A stretch of DNA of 64,000 bases, from NCBI GenBank assembly GCA_003344405.1, contig NOWV01000150.1, forward strand, positions 1 to 64,000, written 5' to 3'. The translations under genes were made by a program, and so were the position numbers. Under the pieces are notes generated by a model. The model worked only from the letters and a program-made list of their open reading frames with translations, was not told the origin of the DNA and did no database searches. How positions within the stretch are numbered: position 1 is the stretch's first letter; each line of letters begins with the position of its first letter. Positions 1 to 13,493 of the stretch are shown here, one piece after another. Origin of the DNA: Trichoplax sp. H2 (lineage: Eukaryota; Placozoa; Uniplacotomia; Trichoplacea).

Positions 1-2594
1 CTAACCGTAAGAATTGTTCCGCCAGACATTTCTCCAGCTGCAATTAAAGTAGAGCCGTACCAAAATGCTAGAGCATACGATCCAAACATTACGAGAAACG
101 TAAGTGCAATACCGATACCTACAACGAATGATTTTTTGATACCAACGCGCAATGCATGATCTAGTTGACCGTCATAACTGATGGGTATAATAAAAAGTTT
201 AAGAAAAACCTTTAGGTTATTTATAACAGTTTCAAATATATGTCAATTGATATTACAGAAATTACCGCTCGCAGGCCTTTTTCTCTCCTCCGAAAGAAAC
301 TACAGTTCTAACTGACGAAAGTATTTCTTCTGCTACTCCGCCAGCTTTTGAATATGCTTCCAATTCTTTATTAGTGAATGCAGATCCAAACTAAAAAAAG
401 TTTTAAAGATAGAGTTTACTAATATGAAGGCACAGTTAAAAATAATTGATATTTTGGTGATGTAAATTATAATATGGATCTTTACCTTTGACATGAAGGC
501 AGCTACAATAGCTAATAACGGACTTATCGCTATGATTACCAACGTTAATTTCCATCCTCGAACAAATCCCATAGTAAAACCGGCAATACACGCAGCCATC
601 CATTGGCAGTAAGTCGCAGCTTTATCCCCAATACCGTCATGAATTTTGTTGATGTCACTAAGAATGAAATTGAAAATTTATATGATAATGTAATTGAATC
701 TTAAAGATTGTAATATATTCGTTACTAACTCTGATAAACGAGTGATAAGTTCTCCGCTCTTATGTGTATCGAACCAGCCAATATCTTGTCGCATAATAGA
801 CTTGAAGAAGTTGACTCTAATCTGGTAGGTTTGCCTCTCGCTAACTATTACCCACGATGATATCTGTAGGTAGGACACAACTAATACAGCACAGGCCAAG
901 ATTATGAAATATATCATGAAACGATGGACACTATCTTCTAAGCCTTGTGACGCAATGGAAGTGTTTACAGCGGTAATACTAGTATTTGTTGCAGTATTTA
1001 CTAACGAAACATTGCTACATCCTGAGATTGCTGATATATTAATTGCAGCAGGTCCGGATTGGGTAAATGAGATAAAAGAATCTGTCAGGTCGCCGAAGAT
1101 TAACATCATTAACGGCATAGAAGCTCCATTAGCTATACCAAATATGCTTCCAATGACCATAAGAAATTTATCAACTGAACTCGCATATCGGAACTTGTGA
1201 GTATCAAAAATAAATAAAATAATAGTTATGAGACATTGAGAGATAAAGTATAGCGAATTTTGTAACATACCAGTAAAAATCTTAAAAGGTGAAATTCTAA
1301 TGCTTATATCCACATTGCATTTTAAGCTTTAAGTTATAGTTAAATATCACCATGCAAGGAAGATTTAAAAGATTTTATAAATAAGTATCTTACAGTACAA
1401 CGACTGCTTCAACTTTACGCAATATGATATCTAAGGATTCTAATAGGTAAGTAAATCACAGGAACCATAATGATAACGAATTTAGTATTATATGGCACAA
1501 TTATAATGACACATACTTTTTATCACTGTTATTAATAAGGTTGAATGCAGGTGTAATTACGATACTATTACGAATTTTGTTCATGGAGCATTAATATAAT
1601 CAATCAAGTAATGATACTATGCACCGTGTTGGTTGACAATTGCAGTAAATTATATTGTATTTGCACAACCAAACACGTTCTTAAGATGCTATCATTTTAA
1701 TTACCAATTGAAAATATGGCACACTCTTTTCAATAACTTCATCTTCTTTCCTATAATATTATATACTGTCAATCGGTGTCCATTTATATCGTACAGGTTA
1801 GCAGAAATAGCAAATGGAAACAATTGCTAAAATAGCACAAATACTGTAGTACTGTTGCATGTACATGCACTTGATAACAAATTTCTGTTAAATAAGTGGC
1901 AATTTTCGTACCACAGGGCTAGCTATCACCAAGCAAATTTATTGCCAATAAACAAACATTCATGAAATATCATTGTTCGTATTGGAGTAAATTTAGTAGA
2001 TCACAGCTAGGGTTAACAATCGAAATTATTTTAATTTTAACAGTATACTAATTTAACATTCTATCGCTTCGCTGACAGAGATGCTGTATCACAGTTTTAA
2101 TGTGATGATTATTTTTAAGTTTATAGTATGTAAGGAATTTACTGCTTTCAGCCATAGAAAGGATTGCTTGTTTACAGAGACAACTGTCAAGATAGATTCA
2201 CAAATATGCTACAAGTATAAACAGATATAGACATAAAATGTAGTATCCCTGTATTGTCATGATGTTATTAAAAATTACGTTACTGTAAATGATTAAATTA
2301 AATGTTTACTAGCTACAGTGCTCGATAATCATCATTATATGGTCATATCAGAGACACAGGAGTATTGTAGTACGGCATGTTGAATATTCGTATAACAATA
2401 TATTTGACCACTAGTGGGTAGTCAGTGAACAAAACAGTGTATTCATTCCGTACTAACTTGCTTTTCTGGAACCATTTCTTCCTTGGCTTTGCGGCTATAA
2501 AATCTACCTGATTGTGATCTTTGCTACTATCTGTGCCTTGATCATGATTTGCGGCTTCTAAGTCAACGCCTTCTCTCGAAACCGATCGTTGCAT
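1..2594 (-). CDS. ABCB-family (P-glycoprotein/MDR-type) ABC transporter, N-terminal part, cut by window edge
   Basis: Multidrug-resistance type full ABC transporter, which uses ATP hydrolysis to move substrates across a membrane. Five exons read on the minus strand: 2454-2594 (start ATG at 2594, polar N-terminus with a KPRKKW basic patch), 726-1193, about 490-652, about 265-391 and 1 to about 180. Exon 2 carries TM1 and the first extracellular loop, which has several N-x-S/T sequons, then the conserved MRQDIGWFD coupling stretch. Exon 3 holds [12 protein letters not shown] and [12 protein letters not shown], and exon 4 the [11 protein letters not shown] region, all in human ABCB1/4/11 order. 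The splice after KSKL into [10 protein letters not shown] restores the usual KLFRYAS-like junction. The nucleotide-binding domains lie outside the window. Which ABCB subtype this is cannot be decided here. The start is the first ATG of the open exon. Confidence 0.85.
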
Positions 2595-5500
2595 GTTCTT
2601 TATTGACTTGCAATTCGCCTGTGCTTATCTTCTGAGGATATTGTTCTTCTTTTTCTAGTACTGTCCAATAAAATGAAATAGGTGCAATCTCAAATTATAA
2701 GGAAATTCAGTTACAGATTAATTACGGCAGATTGACTGGTAGATGCAGTCATTTAAGGTTAGTAATATAAGGAGATTGATAGTTTCAAGGTCTGGCACAA
2801 CGCCAGCGGTACAATGGACGAGAGTGGCTCTGTACTGTACACTATACTACAGTAGAGACCAGTGTACTGCATAAAAATAAACTACAGTTAATTAAGGTTA
2901 ACAAATTTGATCATCAGTTTTGTATCAACTTTGGTGTAGAATACTATCCGCAGCTGGTATAACATTAACAAACACAGAACTGTAAGTAACAGTACAATTT
3001 TCTGCGATCACAAACTATAGTGTGATTTACGTTTTTGAGTTTTTAAGACAGAAGACAAATAACATCATACAGTAAATATGAAAATAAACCATACCATCAT
3101 ATGTTGACTGAATTAATAGTTGCTTATTTATGTAAGTAAAGCACTGAATCACACTGTATGAATATCAGACACTCCTTGAGACTTCGAACGTAACAAGATT
3201 TCATTTTATAAAGTAGGTAATGCGTCTTATATACAGTACAGCACTCGTATATGCTGTAGGCGAGAGACGCGTAGCCATTAGCTAATAAAGTGACCAAGTC
3301 ACATGTAGAGGTGAGATCATACTCGTACTATAGTAGTTACTCCAAAGCTGTGACGATGAAAACGATGTTATATCATCATTGTTCGTCCAATTAAGTTAAT
3401 GATTACTGTATAAGTAATTAATTAAGGCAATTCAGATTTGTTATAAAGTTGTAGTACAGTATACGAGTATTATAGTGCAGTATACCGTGAGCTATCTATT
3501 ATAAGAACTAGGGATTTCTAAAAGCGAAATCCTAATGGTAGTGTATTGCACAAACAAAAACATTGCACTCTGTATGCCAATCTTGTCATGAACGCATATG
3601 AAAATGGCATTACTGTATTTAATTATGCTCATCAATATAAAATCCATTTTACTGCAGCATTACTTTACGCGTTATTTTTGACCTTAACAAATTACACCGT
3701 AGAAGTATAACTATGTAATTAATTACTACCAATATCGCGTTGTATTATATTATACACAGTTATGATGTGATGATTGAAAAGACTTGTATGGTCTACACTA
3801 CCAGAAATTTTGAATAAATACACCGGTTACGTGTAACTTACGTCAAAGAAGTTTGCTAGTTATTTCCTATCAAACTACCATTACATTTCACAAACAATTA
3901 GCAACTCAAGAGCTATTTCTATCACGCAAGGCTTCATAGTCTACACATGTACATGGTATATGGATAGTATCTTGATTAATCGATCAGTTTTTCTCCGTTC
4001 TTCACCGATAGAAATCAAAGTTAACATCGTCATGTGGTACTGCTTATAAAGAAGTTAAGATTCGTACGATTTATACGTGTACTTTACCATAACTATTCGA
4101 GATACTGCGTACATAATTAATTCAATCAATGATTGAAACCATCTTTAAAGGAGTAAAGAGAATAGTAATATGGCGGTATATCATTCCGTCATCGTCAAAA
4201 GTAGCCATAGACCATGATAGCGTTTATGTGTATATCTAACTATTGAGGTGTCAGTTTGATGGATGAACAGTACACCTTATCCCGTCAATGGTGTCAGCCC
4301 ATACTGTACCTTTATTTATTTGCGATGCTGCTCAAAATAAATAGGAATCGGTGAAATTTTCAATGTCGGTGTTGTCTGGATACAGGATAATTCGCGGTGA
4401 TCATACAAACTACAACTATCCAATGTGCAGCTCCTATAGGGTAATTCTGTACTGCCTTCTTACTAGCTGTTACAGTGTTGCCTTGTCATTAGGATAGTTT
4501 AATAAGTACTATAGTAGCTAGTATGGAGAATATCCGTATTTGTAGTGCAAGGTAAGATAAGTAATGCCTTAACGTGGATGTTGTTTGCCAATTTAATTAA
4601 CCTGTATTTATGACTTTGTGATGATTCCAATTGCATGAAAAAATTGGACTGACGTCATTGCCAAATAACTACAATACAGTAAAAAGTAAATTATGTACGT
4701 CATAGTGAAATCAAAAGAGGATTCGTTGTATGACTTAACACTAGAGTTAACGCTGCTGTACTACAGCATAGGGAGTCATATTTTAAAGACTGATTCTTTA
4801 GCACCATGGTACTACTGTACTGTGCAGGACTATTTCAGCGAGGTGTACGATGAATTTAGTGCAAAACAAATGGATAAGTGTGGTATCATTTTTTCTACAG
4901 ACTGTACAATGTACATGTACTAACAGTAAAAGAAAATAGAGAAACGACGAACTTTCAGACTACATAAAATAAAATAAATAAATAATAGAAACGGTAACGA
5001 AAGGAAGTGAATGATTCTATCTGATGCCAACATCAATAGCATACAGTATCGCAAAGACTTTGCACAGTAATTAAAATTTACCAAAGTAACAATACATTTA
5101 TGCGAAATATCGGGACATCTACTAGTGATTAGTACACCATACAACCATACTTCTTTCTTTACTTTAATATTAGTACTTACCCGAGTTAACCCTGAATTAG
5201 AACTATACAGCGCATCCCCAGTGATAACACGCCTTTTTACTATTAACATTATTGATGAAGTCATTAAATCACAATCTGATTCTATTCATCGTTGCCATTG
5301 GCTACGACATTCTCACATTAATGAATTAATTAAATTAGCAGTAAATTAGATAAATCAAGAGAATTAATTAATAAACTTGCTACTTAATAGAAATCTGAGA
5401 AATCACACGACAGTGCTCGGTATTATGATCGTAGTTATTCGCTTCGGAAAAGATTGATTCAGATGCCACTGAGATTTCTATAATCTACTGTATATGTTAT

Positions 5501-7203
5501 TACATAAAAAAACACCACCGGCGTAATACAGTACTCTCCTGGAATTTGGGCAAAGCGTTTTAATTGACTACCTCGGTCTATGCTTCGCTTATTATTACGC
5601 GTGCTATACAGTACTCTACGTTTCTTTTGTGAAGAATAGTGTCATAGTATTCTAGTTCTATTCTGTAACGTAGTGCGACCAAATCACTTATATGCTGCTT
5701 GCTACTCCGTTTATATGCAAAAAGTTTAAAATATATTTTGTTTGAGTTTAGTATATAGCACCGTTTATGTTATTGTTATTGATGATGATTAATACAGTAC
5801 ACCACCAATTTTACGGTCACCATAAAACTACAACCCTTCCGGATAATTTACTAAATCAGTTATTATTGAAGTTTTGCATAGGACACCATACAATATAAGT
5901 GTAACTAGGAAAATCAATAGGATGCTGACATGAGTAGGGTGGCCGAAGAATCGGTGGTGTACTGTATTAGATTGAGCTTAATCATTCAATAGCTAATGTG
6001 ATTAAAGTACTGCATACGAATATGCCTCAATTACAGAGCTAAAGGAGAGCTGCATGGATTTCTGTAAATCCTAAAATGGATTATAGAGATAAAAAAAGTC
6101 TATGGAACCAAACTGAGTATCATCGATTGCTGGCAAGCATAACGCGCACCAGACAATCTGAATACTGTATTATCACTATCAGTCTTCTAATATTTTCTAA
6201 TTATGTTGTGTTGTATCTCGTAATGTCAGCAATAAAATAATGCGAAGGCATTGCAAGTATAATGCAGAGTGAGTATATAACTTATGCAGCGATAGAGGTC
6301 CTGGAAGGTCAGACTACTACTGTAGAATGCGGTTTTGTGTGTTAATAGTAAATAAATAATAGTTCGCTTCGACTTCTTTTGTGATTGATTCAAAATCTCT
6401 TAGGTGCTGTGAATATATTTTCAACTAATTACCTACCAGCTACATAATTTACGGTAACGTATTATCTTAGGTAACGAGTCATAATTTCTTGAACCTTATG
6501 AGAACATCTAATAAATTCTTAGGGTGATAGCACGATAAAAGCATATTTACACTGTAGTAGGTTCATGAGAAGGTTAATCAAAAGGATAAACAGTAATAAT
6601 TATACATAATTAATTTTGTTAACATTTTTTAATTAGCAACAGCATACTTGCAATCTAAAGATAGCCAGTTTAGTATTACTAGTTAATGATAATATGTTGA
6701 CAACGAATAGACTTCAGGGCTCAACACAGCTCACACAAATGCTACTCTGAACAATCGAGATTACATGTTATAAATTAAAGTAAAAAAATCAGGTAAGTCT
6801 AAAGATCTAGTAATAGCAATATAGTAATTTAATATAGCTTAAATTAAAGTAATTGTCTAAACTGCCCTTGCTAATATACTGAATTTATGATAATAACTTC
6901 GCTATTGAAATCTACAAAAAGTAGAATGCATTAATAATTTGTACAGTAGTACAATCTTTCGTTACGAGATTAGCTGCTAAATTTTGATAAAATCTGATAA
7001 ATAGTCTAATAAACCAATCCGTACTACATACACATGAAGAATAAAAATTTTGAGTAAGATGGATTTTAACCGTATTTATACTTGATCGTTTTGAAATGTT
7101 TAATAGCCTTGAAATTCGTACTTTACAAGTTATCAATTATGAATGAACGAGTTGATAAAAGGTGAGCCGCCATTGGATTGTATCGTAGTTTCATTTTACA
7201 CCC
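2595..7203. other. Intergenic, 4.6 kb, no gene recognised
   Basis: AT-rich sequence between the start of the ABCB gene at 1-2594 and the isolated ABCB 3' end at 7204. Open frames here (for example 4693-4923, 5125-5349 and 6912-7136) are short and have no family resemblance or splice partners. A small GTAC-palindrome patch at about 2829-2872 lies roughly 240 bp upstream of the ABCB start. A weaker one is at 3225-3260. I see nothing else that I can name. Confidence 0.6.
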
Positions 7204-7637
7204 TTAAACTTGAGTGTTCTGTAATTTAAAGTAAACGCCTTCTTTTGCGATTAATTCATCATGTGTACCGAATTCTATAATCTTCCCTTTTTGAAATACG
7301 GCTATACCATCAGCGTTTCGAATGGTAGATAACCGATGAGCTATGACGATACAAGTACGCCCTTCTCGAGCTTTATCTAAAGCTGCTTGTACTATCTATT
7401 AATTATAATTAATTATGAATAGTTTAAAAACGATATGATAATCTAAAAATATAATAGAGTAAAGTTTATAACGTATAAAATAGTCTTTACCTTTTCACTT
7501 TCAGTATCTAATGCAGATGTGGCTTCGTCTAACAGAAGAATACGCGGCTTCCTAACAAGAGCACGAGCTATAGCAATACGCTGTTTTTGACCACCTGACA
7601 TCTGTGTACCTTTTTCACCTACTAAAGTTTCGTACCT
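7204..7637 (-). pseudogene. Isolated 3' end of a second ABCB transporter (NBD2 only)
   Basis: Two exons joined by a short intron: 7491-7637 and 7204-7395. The first encodes the ABC signature [15 protein letters not shown], Walker [13 protein letters not shown] and TESEK. The second encodes the H-loop [14 protein letters not shown] and a normal C-terminus with stop at 7204-7206. The match to the end of human ABCB1 NBD2 is very close and there is no frameshift or stop. The upstream side ends with a good splice acceptor (TTTTAG at about 7638). I can find no Walker A exon, transmembrane exon or start codon between it and the 3' end of RAP1GDS1 at 9636. Either this is a truncated tandem copy, or the upstream exons were lost or misplaced in assembly. 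The coding frame is intact, so decay is recent or the piece is still used. Confidence 0.7.
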
Positions 7638-9635
7638 CTAAAATGCAAATATATTGTGCCGAGCAAAATAAATACCATTCTTAATTCCGTTACTCGAAAA
7701 ATGTGACCATACTGCATGCAGAAAATGGAGTACAGTAACGTACAAACTGCAGAATACATTCCAACACAACAACGCCCGTAAGTTACCTTTTCCGATGTTC
7801 CAAAATATGAGAGGTAAAATTTTGATGTCAGCTTTCTATGGAGATAGGATAATTGTGACCACGAGCTACGACTATTTGCAACTCATATATTAGACGTTAA
7901 GGCACTTCTACCTTACCGCTGGGATCCAATTATGAGAAAATATTTGCAATCTCAGCGAATTTAAATTAGTGCCACGATTTAAAAGTGCGCAAAAAAGTCT
8001 AAATGTCATACTATACTGTATTGTACACTGTACAGTCCAGTGTATAGTGTACTGTACAATACAGCACAGTGCTATACACTGTACACTGTACACTGTACAG
8101 CTCAGTGAAATCATCATCATCTGCCACTGCCATCTTGGTATTTTAAATATGCAACAATATCGCTCTTGATCGAGTGGTCACGGTGTCACGTGCTCATGGC
8201 CACAGGCATGATTCCTCCTTTCTAGTGACCGTAAACTGTTACAACGTCCATAGTACTGTACAGTACTATACTACAGTTACATACTGTACTATATTGTACA
8301 GGACTAAATCGGCATGTGGCTTGCTGACATCTGTTCGAGGAGCCCATACTGTGAGTAGACCTGACTAAAGTTCAAATTATGGACCAGTATGGACAATGGA
8401 CAAATGGACATAAGAGCCTGAATGGCGCTGCACTATTCTTCTTTTTTCATTTATTTATTACTGTATTTATACCGTGTTTTCAGTGATACGGACGGAAACG
8501 CGATTGCGTCACTTTTATTAGTTTTTATGTATTGTTTTAGTTAATAAATAAAAATAAAATTAAAGCTTAAACTTGTAATTAACTTTTAACTTCTTTATTA
8601 TGCGCGGTATGGGGCAGGTCTCTTTCTCATAGTCTACTGACAGACTAATTACGTAATATCGCACATGATACAGCACTGGTAAGAATATTATAGGGCACTC
8701 TTATTAAAATACAGTGATAGCAAGGCATCCATAAGCTAAATAAATAAATAAACTACAGAACAATGTTTCGTTAGCACTACAGTAGAGAGTCTTACGGTAA
8801 TTAGCACCTTATTATGTACTGTACTGTACAAAAAAAGGACAGACAGAGATCATGCCAGAGTACAGTACAGTATTGTAAATTTGCAATTAAGCCATGTGGA
8901 GTACTGTACAGTAGCGCTGAAGTGAATAATTACAATAATAATTTGTACAGTACATATTCTGTTTAATCTAGATACATACAGTAAAGTACAAATAATCAGC
9001 ATTACTAATCAAGTGTAGATGATTCTCGTCGACTTTACAATGGCCAAAGAACTTTTAAAAAACGTTAACCTATAAACCTCTAAACTCTACATTGGGCGAA
9101 AATGCCCGGCTACGTGGGTTATGCATATCGAAATTTTTTTGTTTTCAGTAATGTAATAGATATTATTAAACGTTTTGTGCGACGGATTTTGTAGCTAGTT
9201 TTTTAATAATTAAATTAAATGAACACTACAATAACGATAAAGCGATACTGACCCTCACGAAAAGATAACCGGACTAGGGATTTCAATGCGTTATTTTATT
9301 TATTAGTAACGTATATGAGTATCTCATCCATGAAGGAAATTAAATAGATTTAAGCACAATAGTATCCAATAGGTACGCATAAAAAATATAACATGTATCA
9401 TACAAAATAAGATTTTTCAAAACGAATTTTAGCTCAACTTTATAAAGGACAATATTAAGTTTGCTTAGAGTTATTTACAATAAGATGCTTAATTGTTCAG
9501 CTTTGCAGATAAACTTCTAGTATAAGGCAATATCTGGGGCTTATACGAGTACATCACTATGCGATATACTGTACGTCTACCACAAAATAAGTAGTTATTC
9601 ACGATAAAGACAGTATGAAAAGTTAACACATAAAG
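7638..9635. other. Intergenic 2 kb between ABCB fragment and RAP1GDS1 3' end
   Basis: No exon was found on either strand. I looked specifically for the missing ABCB Walker A exon on the minus strand and did not see it. The region is dominated by GTAC-palindrome tracts at about 8005-8110, 8240-8310 and 8815-8960, with AT-rich filler and TAAATAAATAAA-like runs (about 8740). Confidence 0.6.
8005..8310. repeat. GTAC-palindrome cluster
   Basis: Dense, imperfect tandem and inverted copies of a CTGTACAG / GTACACTGTAC core. They occupy most of 8005-8110 and recur at 8240-8310, and again at 8815-8960. Because the core is its own reverse complement, both strands read alike and long hairpins are possible. 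Short open frames here encode only low-complexity Tyr/Cys/Thr/Val/Gln peptides. The cluster lies upstream of the truncated ABCB copy. Confidence 0.8.
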
Positions 9636-12600
9636 TTACGCATCACCAAGACTACAGTTGTTTACAACATCCTTTGCTTTGGCTTTTACTAATTCACTGT
9701 CATTTTCACGAAGGCAATGAATAGCTTCTTCTACCCCGGCCAATTTCAAATTGGAATGATGTGGTTCAACTTTCCATAACATTTCAATCAAAGATAGCAA
9801 ATTGCAACGTACTTCAGCTATTACATTGCTGTCTTGAACAACTTTCACAACTTCTTTGACAATACCAGCTTCATGTAAGCTCTGATGAAGGCATTCTATG
9901 AGTATTAATAAGTCCATGATTAAGATAATTAAAGCGCTAACAAAAGCACTCGTATACTTATATTAGGACTTGCAATGCTAAGTATACGTAAGAGTAACGT
10001 ATGAATTTCCTTAAGCGAAATTTTCAGATGTTATATCGAACGGTAACAAATCGTAAATTATAAAATGCGGCATTATAATTATTGTGATTACAAGCCTACG
10101 TCACTTTTTCTGCTTTTATACGATAAATTCACAGATTAACATATTGGCAATTCTCAATCTTAGCTACCGTGTTGATATGAATATGAGCATGTACATTGTA
10201 CATAACGTACGTAATTGTAGTATTTTAGTACTTACCGTCAGCCACAGCTGACGTGATCAACAAAGCTACAGCACCCTCATTCTGTAACTGTGTATGCTGG
10301 TTATGCAACATAGAAATTATGTGGTCTATTCCTCCTATTGCAGCAATGTTTGTTATAATATTCTTGTTTTGTGTTTCTTTGATGATACAGGCCAGCAAAC
10401 GTAAAGCTTCGCTTGATACACCTTCGTGTTCTAATACATTACAAAGCTCGACAATACGGGTGAGAATTTCCGTACTAGATCCCAATTGATTGGCGACGGT
10501 ATCTGCGCAATATACAAATGATTTATATCACATAACTACAAATGTGTCGGAGTCACAAAACCAGGTAGAAACTAGAAAGTGTTAAAATACTTCTTCGCTA
10601 GTTTCAATTAAAAAGTAAACTATATAAAGAATTATAACTAAAGCTTATATTACATACCATTCCCAGTAGCTAGTAATCTCAGAATACTTAGCGATTTATA
10701 GATTGTGGGGGAGAATAGAGAGGACAATAACGATGATATCGAGTTGATTGAACCTTCGTTGATTAGTTTTGGTCTAACCGATGAGCAAATTGATAGATTT
10801 TTTATTGCGCTTAAGGCAGCAATCGCCAGTTTAGAATTTCTATCTGTATTTTCTATTGGTTTTACAGCTTCCAGTAAATTAGGGATAATCTCGAAGTCTG
10901 CTAATTTTTCACAATTTGAATCTAGATAATGGAGACGTAATATGATAGATAATGCAATCATAAGTATATCGATGCAGTATTATAATGAAACTGGTAGTAA
11001 TAATCTGTCAAATTCTGAGATTTCGCATTACCTGAACGAGCAATATTTCCAATTCCAAGGCAAGCGGCGGCTTTCAGATTTACCCTCTTATCTCTTAGCC
11101 ATCCCAGTAGAATAGGTACAATTTTGCCTGTTCCATTATTAAACATAATTTTCATGCTGTAGTTACCGCCTAGTAAGTGAACTATAATAGCCACTACATT
11201 ATCAATTGTTTCTTCATCTGTATCATCATCATTAACAATCTGTTCTATTTTCGAAATCATATTGTTAATACGCTCATCTTCTGAGATCTGCCTCTGAAAG
11301 TCGTCTGTAATCAATTGAAAACTTAAATAAGTAAAAAATTTTTCAGATGCATCTACGTATATTCTTGCTAACATGAAGATCATAATATCTGATTTCAGTT
11401 GGAGTATGAAGCGAAACGATGAACTTTATTACTAATTAATGTATTATCATTACTATCTGTTAGCAATGGCTATTACATACCGTCTTCAATGAATTCCATA
11501 ATTGTTTCGATTACTGATTCTTGAATAGCGTGATATTGACAGTCGCATAATAGAAACAGTAATAAATTTCCGGCATTATGTGCTATCATTTCTTTAATGC
11601 CTAGGTAACAAAACAAATAGACGTAACTATAGATATATCTTGGAAAGACATATTCACATTAAGTAAATGCCTTAAAGCAGGGCAATTACTGCTTGTATAT
11701 TGAGTCAAGACAATAAGAGGAAAACACGACCTTTAATGCCAATGATCGTTAATAATGAAAGAGCGCCACTGATTACTTTGCTATCATTTATTGACCGGAT
11801 GCAGTCAAGTAATGTTGATATAATACCAGCGGATAACACTAGGGTTTGATTTTCATCTATTAAAAGTATATTAATATAAAAGCGATTATTACAACTATCA
11901 TAATCAGCTTATAAGGTCTACAATACGTAAATTTTCTATATAAATTTTCTTAAACGCCCTTAAGCAAATTTATAATGGCGAGAAATAAATGCAAGAGGGG
12001 GATCATTAATACATACCACAGTCATTAATATAATTGAGAAGGCAGCCCAGTGAAACTTGCAACATATTAATGTTAGGCTTTGCAGTGCTACTTGAAACTA
12101 TCGAAATCAACTTTTCCGTAGCGCCATTACTAGCGATACATTGCCTACCAGTAGCTAATGATATATTAAAATGTTTTTAAAGTGTAACGATCTGTCAGTG
12201 ACGTAACAACTGCAAATATAGGTTAAAAGTTGTATGATGTACGATTAACAAGATATCAATACAATGGTATCCTACGGCAGTTTTGATATATTCGAGACAT
12301 TGAAGTTTTCAATTTAATTATAACTGTAGTGCATTATTACTTATAGACTTACGCGATTCGTAACATAAATTGCCTAAGGCACGCAGGCTTTGGTAGCAGT
12401 TTTTCTCGTCATCTGATTCGACTAGGCCAATTAATGAAGGAACAACCTGGACCTTTGCTATTCTATTTCGCCACTCATCGTGCTTGCAACACTCTGCAAT
12501 AAGCTGTGCTAGCTGTCCATGAGAACTTCTATAGTCGATATCTTTGAGATAAGCTGCGATTTTGAATTCAATACCAGAACTGAGCATTTGCTCGGCAGCT

Positions 12601-13493
12601 AATTCTGCAAAATGCATTAGTAAGTATTAGAAGAATAGCGCTAGGTAGGAGTAGAAGTCATTTTAGTGTATTCATACTTTAGCAGTCGACTAAAACATTC
12701 TTCTTATTGTTGTCGTAACATCACCTGTCCTGTAAACTACTGCTTGTTACCTTGTAGTGTACGCGCCAAAGAACGTGGGGAATCCTAGATATCGTACAAT
12801 ACTATTTACGGCTTATCTACATGCTACAAATGTTCACGTACATTAGGATATGGTATTAAAGTTATGTTCCTACTAGAGCTGATTTGTTTTCACAGTTCTC
12901 ATGTCTCGTTAACGTGTGTATGATATCGCGCTTGACGTAGGCTTCCAAATAAAGTAAACTAAAGGAAAGGAAAGCTTAAAATCTCAGATTCTTGATCTCG
13001 TTACAATTGTGATAGTACATTAGCAAGCATAATGATCGTTACAGGGTCCTGCTGCACAGTAATAAGTGCTTAAACCTTTCAGATTTGGTTTACGATTACA
13101 GATATAAGGTTAATATATGCTAATGATAGAAGTGCGTTATTTCATTGAACGTGATATGTACGGTAATAACCATCAGTAAGCACATATACTCATGCTTGAA
13201 GTCGTAAATACATTAATCGCCTACAAATAGAAATTAATTTATCTGATATGTGCAAATATGCACTGTGCACAAGTGAATAACATATATCAATTGGAGATCT
13301 TTCATAGCTGCATGGAGTATAATGTGAACAATACTAAAATCGACAGCATAGCATCTATCAGCATCATAAATCCGATACTATGAACTAGGCTTACCGTTAT
13401 TTTGCAAATCTGATAATATGGATGTTATTACTTCGTGAAGGTCTTCCTTTGAACATTGTTCAAATCGTGCGATGTCAGTATTGAAATCTGCCA
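9636..13493 (-). CDS. RAP1GDS1: Rap1 GTPase-GDP dissociation stimulator 1 (SmgGDS), armadillo-repeat protein; first exon not found
   Basis: SmgGDS is a cytosolic armadillo-repeat chaperone and exchange factor for polybasic, prenylated small GTPases (Rap1, RhoA, Rac). Exons from 5' to 3': about 13396-13493, 12352-12607, about 12018-12165, about 11733-11865, about 11482-11605, 11032 to about 11305, 10658-10921, 10236-10502, and 9636 to about 9938 with stop at 9636-9638. Matches to human SmgGDS in order include ALGNLCYES (human ALGNICYDS), GNIARSDSNC (human ANFARNDANC) across a splice, ALSAIKNLSIC, and ANQLGSSTEI through to the C-terminus. Junction phases agree at each splice I checked. The most 5' exon starts at an acceptor in front of a Val codon, so the Met-encoding exon lies further upstream, in or near the 13500-15450 region that contains the assembly gap. 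It is divergent from LARP7. Confidence 0.85.

Noticed and set aside
7908-8368. Short open frames with Cys/Thr/Val/Gln/Tyr repeats; the same kind at 25472-25827, 40004-40786, 46269-46531, 46777-46968 and 55439-55642
   Set aside because: They are translations of the palindromic GTAC repeats, readable on both strands, with no splice partners or family likeness.
10253-10929. Plus-strand frames over RAP1GDS1
   Set aside because: Shadows of minus-strand exons that carry clear armadillo-repeat homology.
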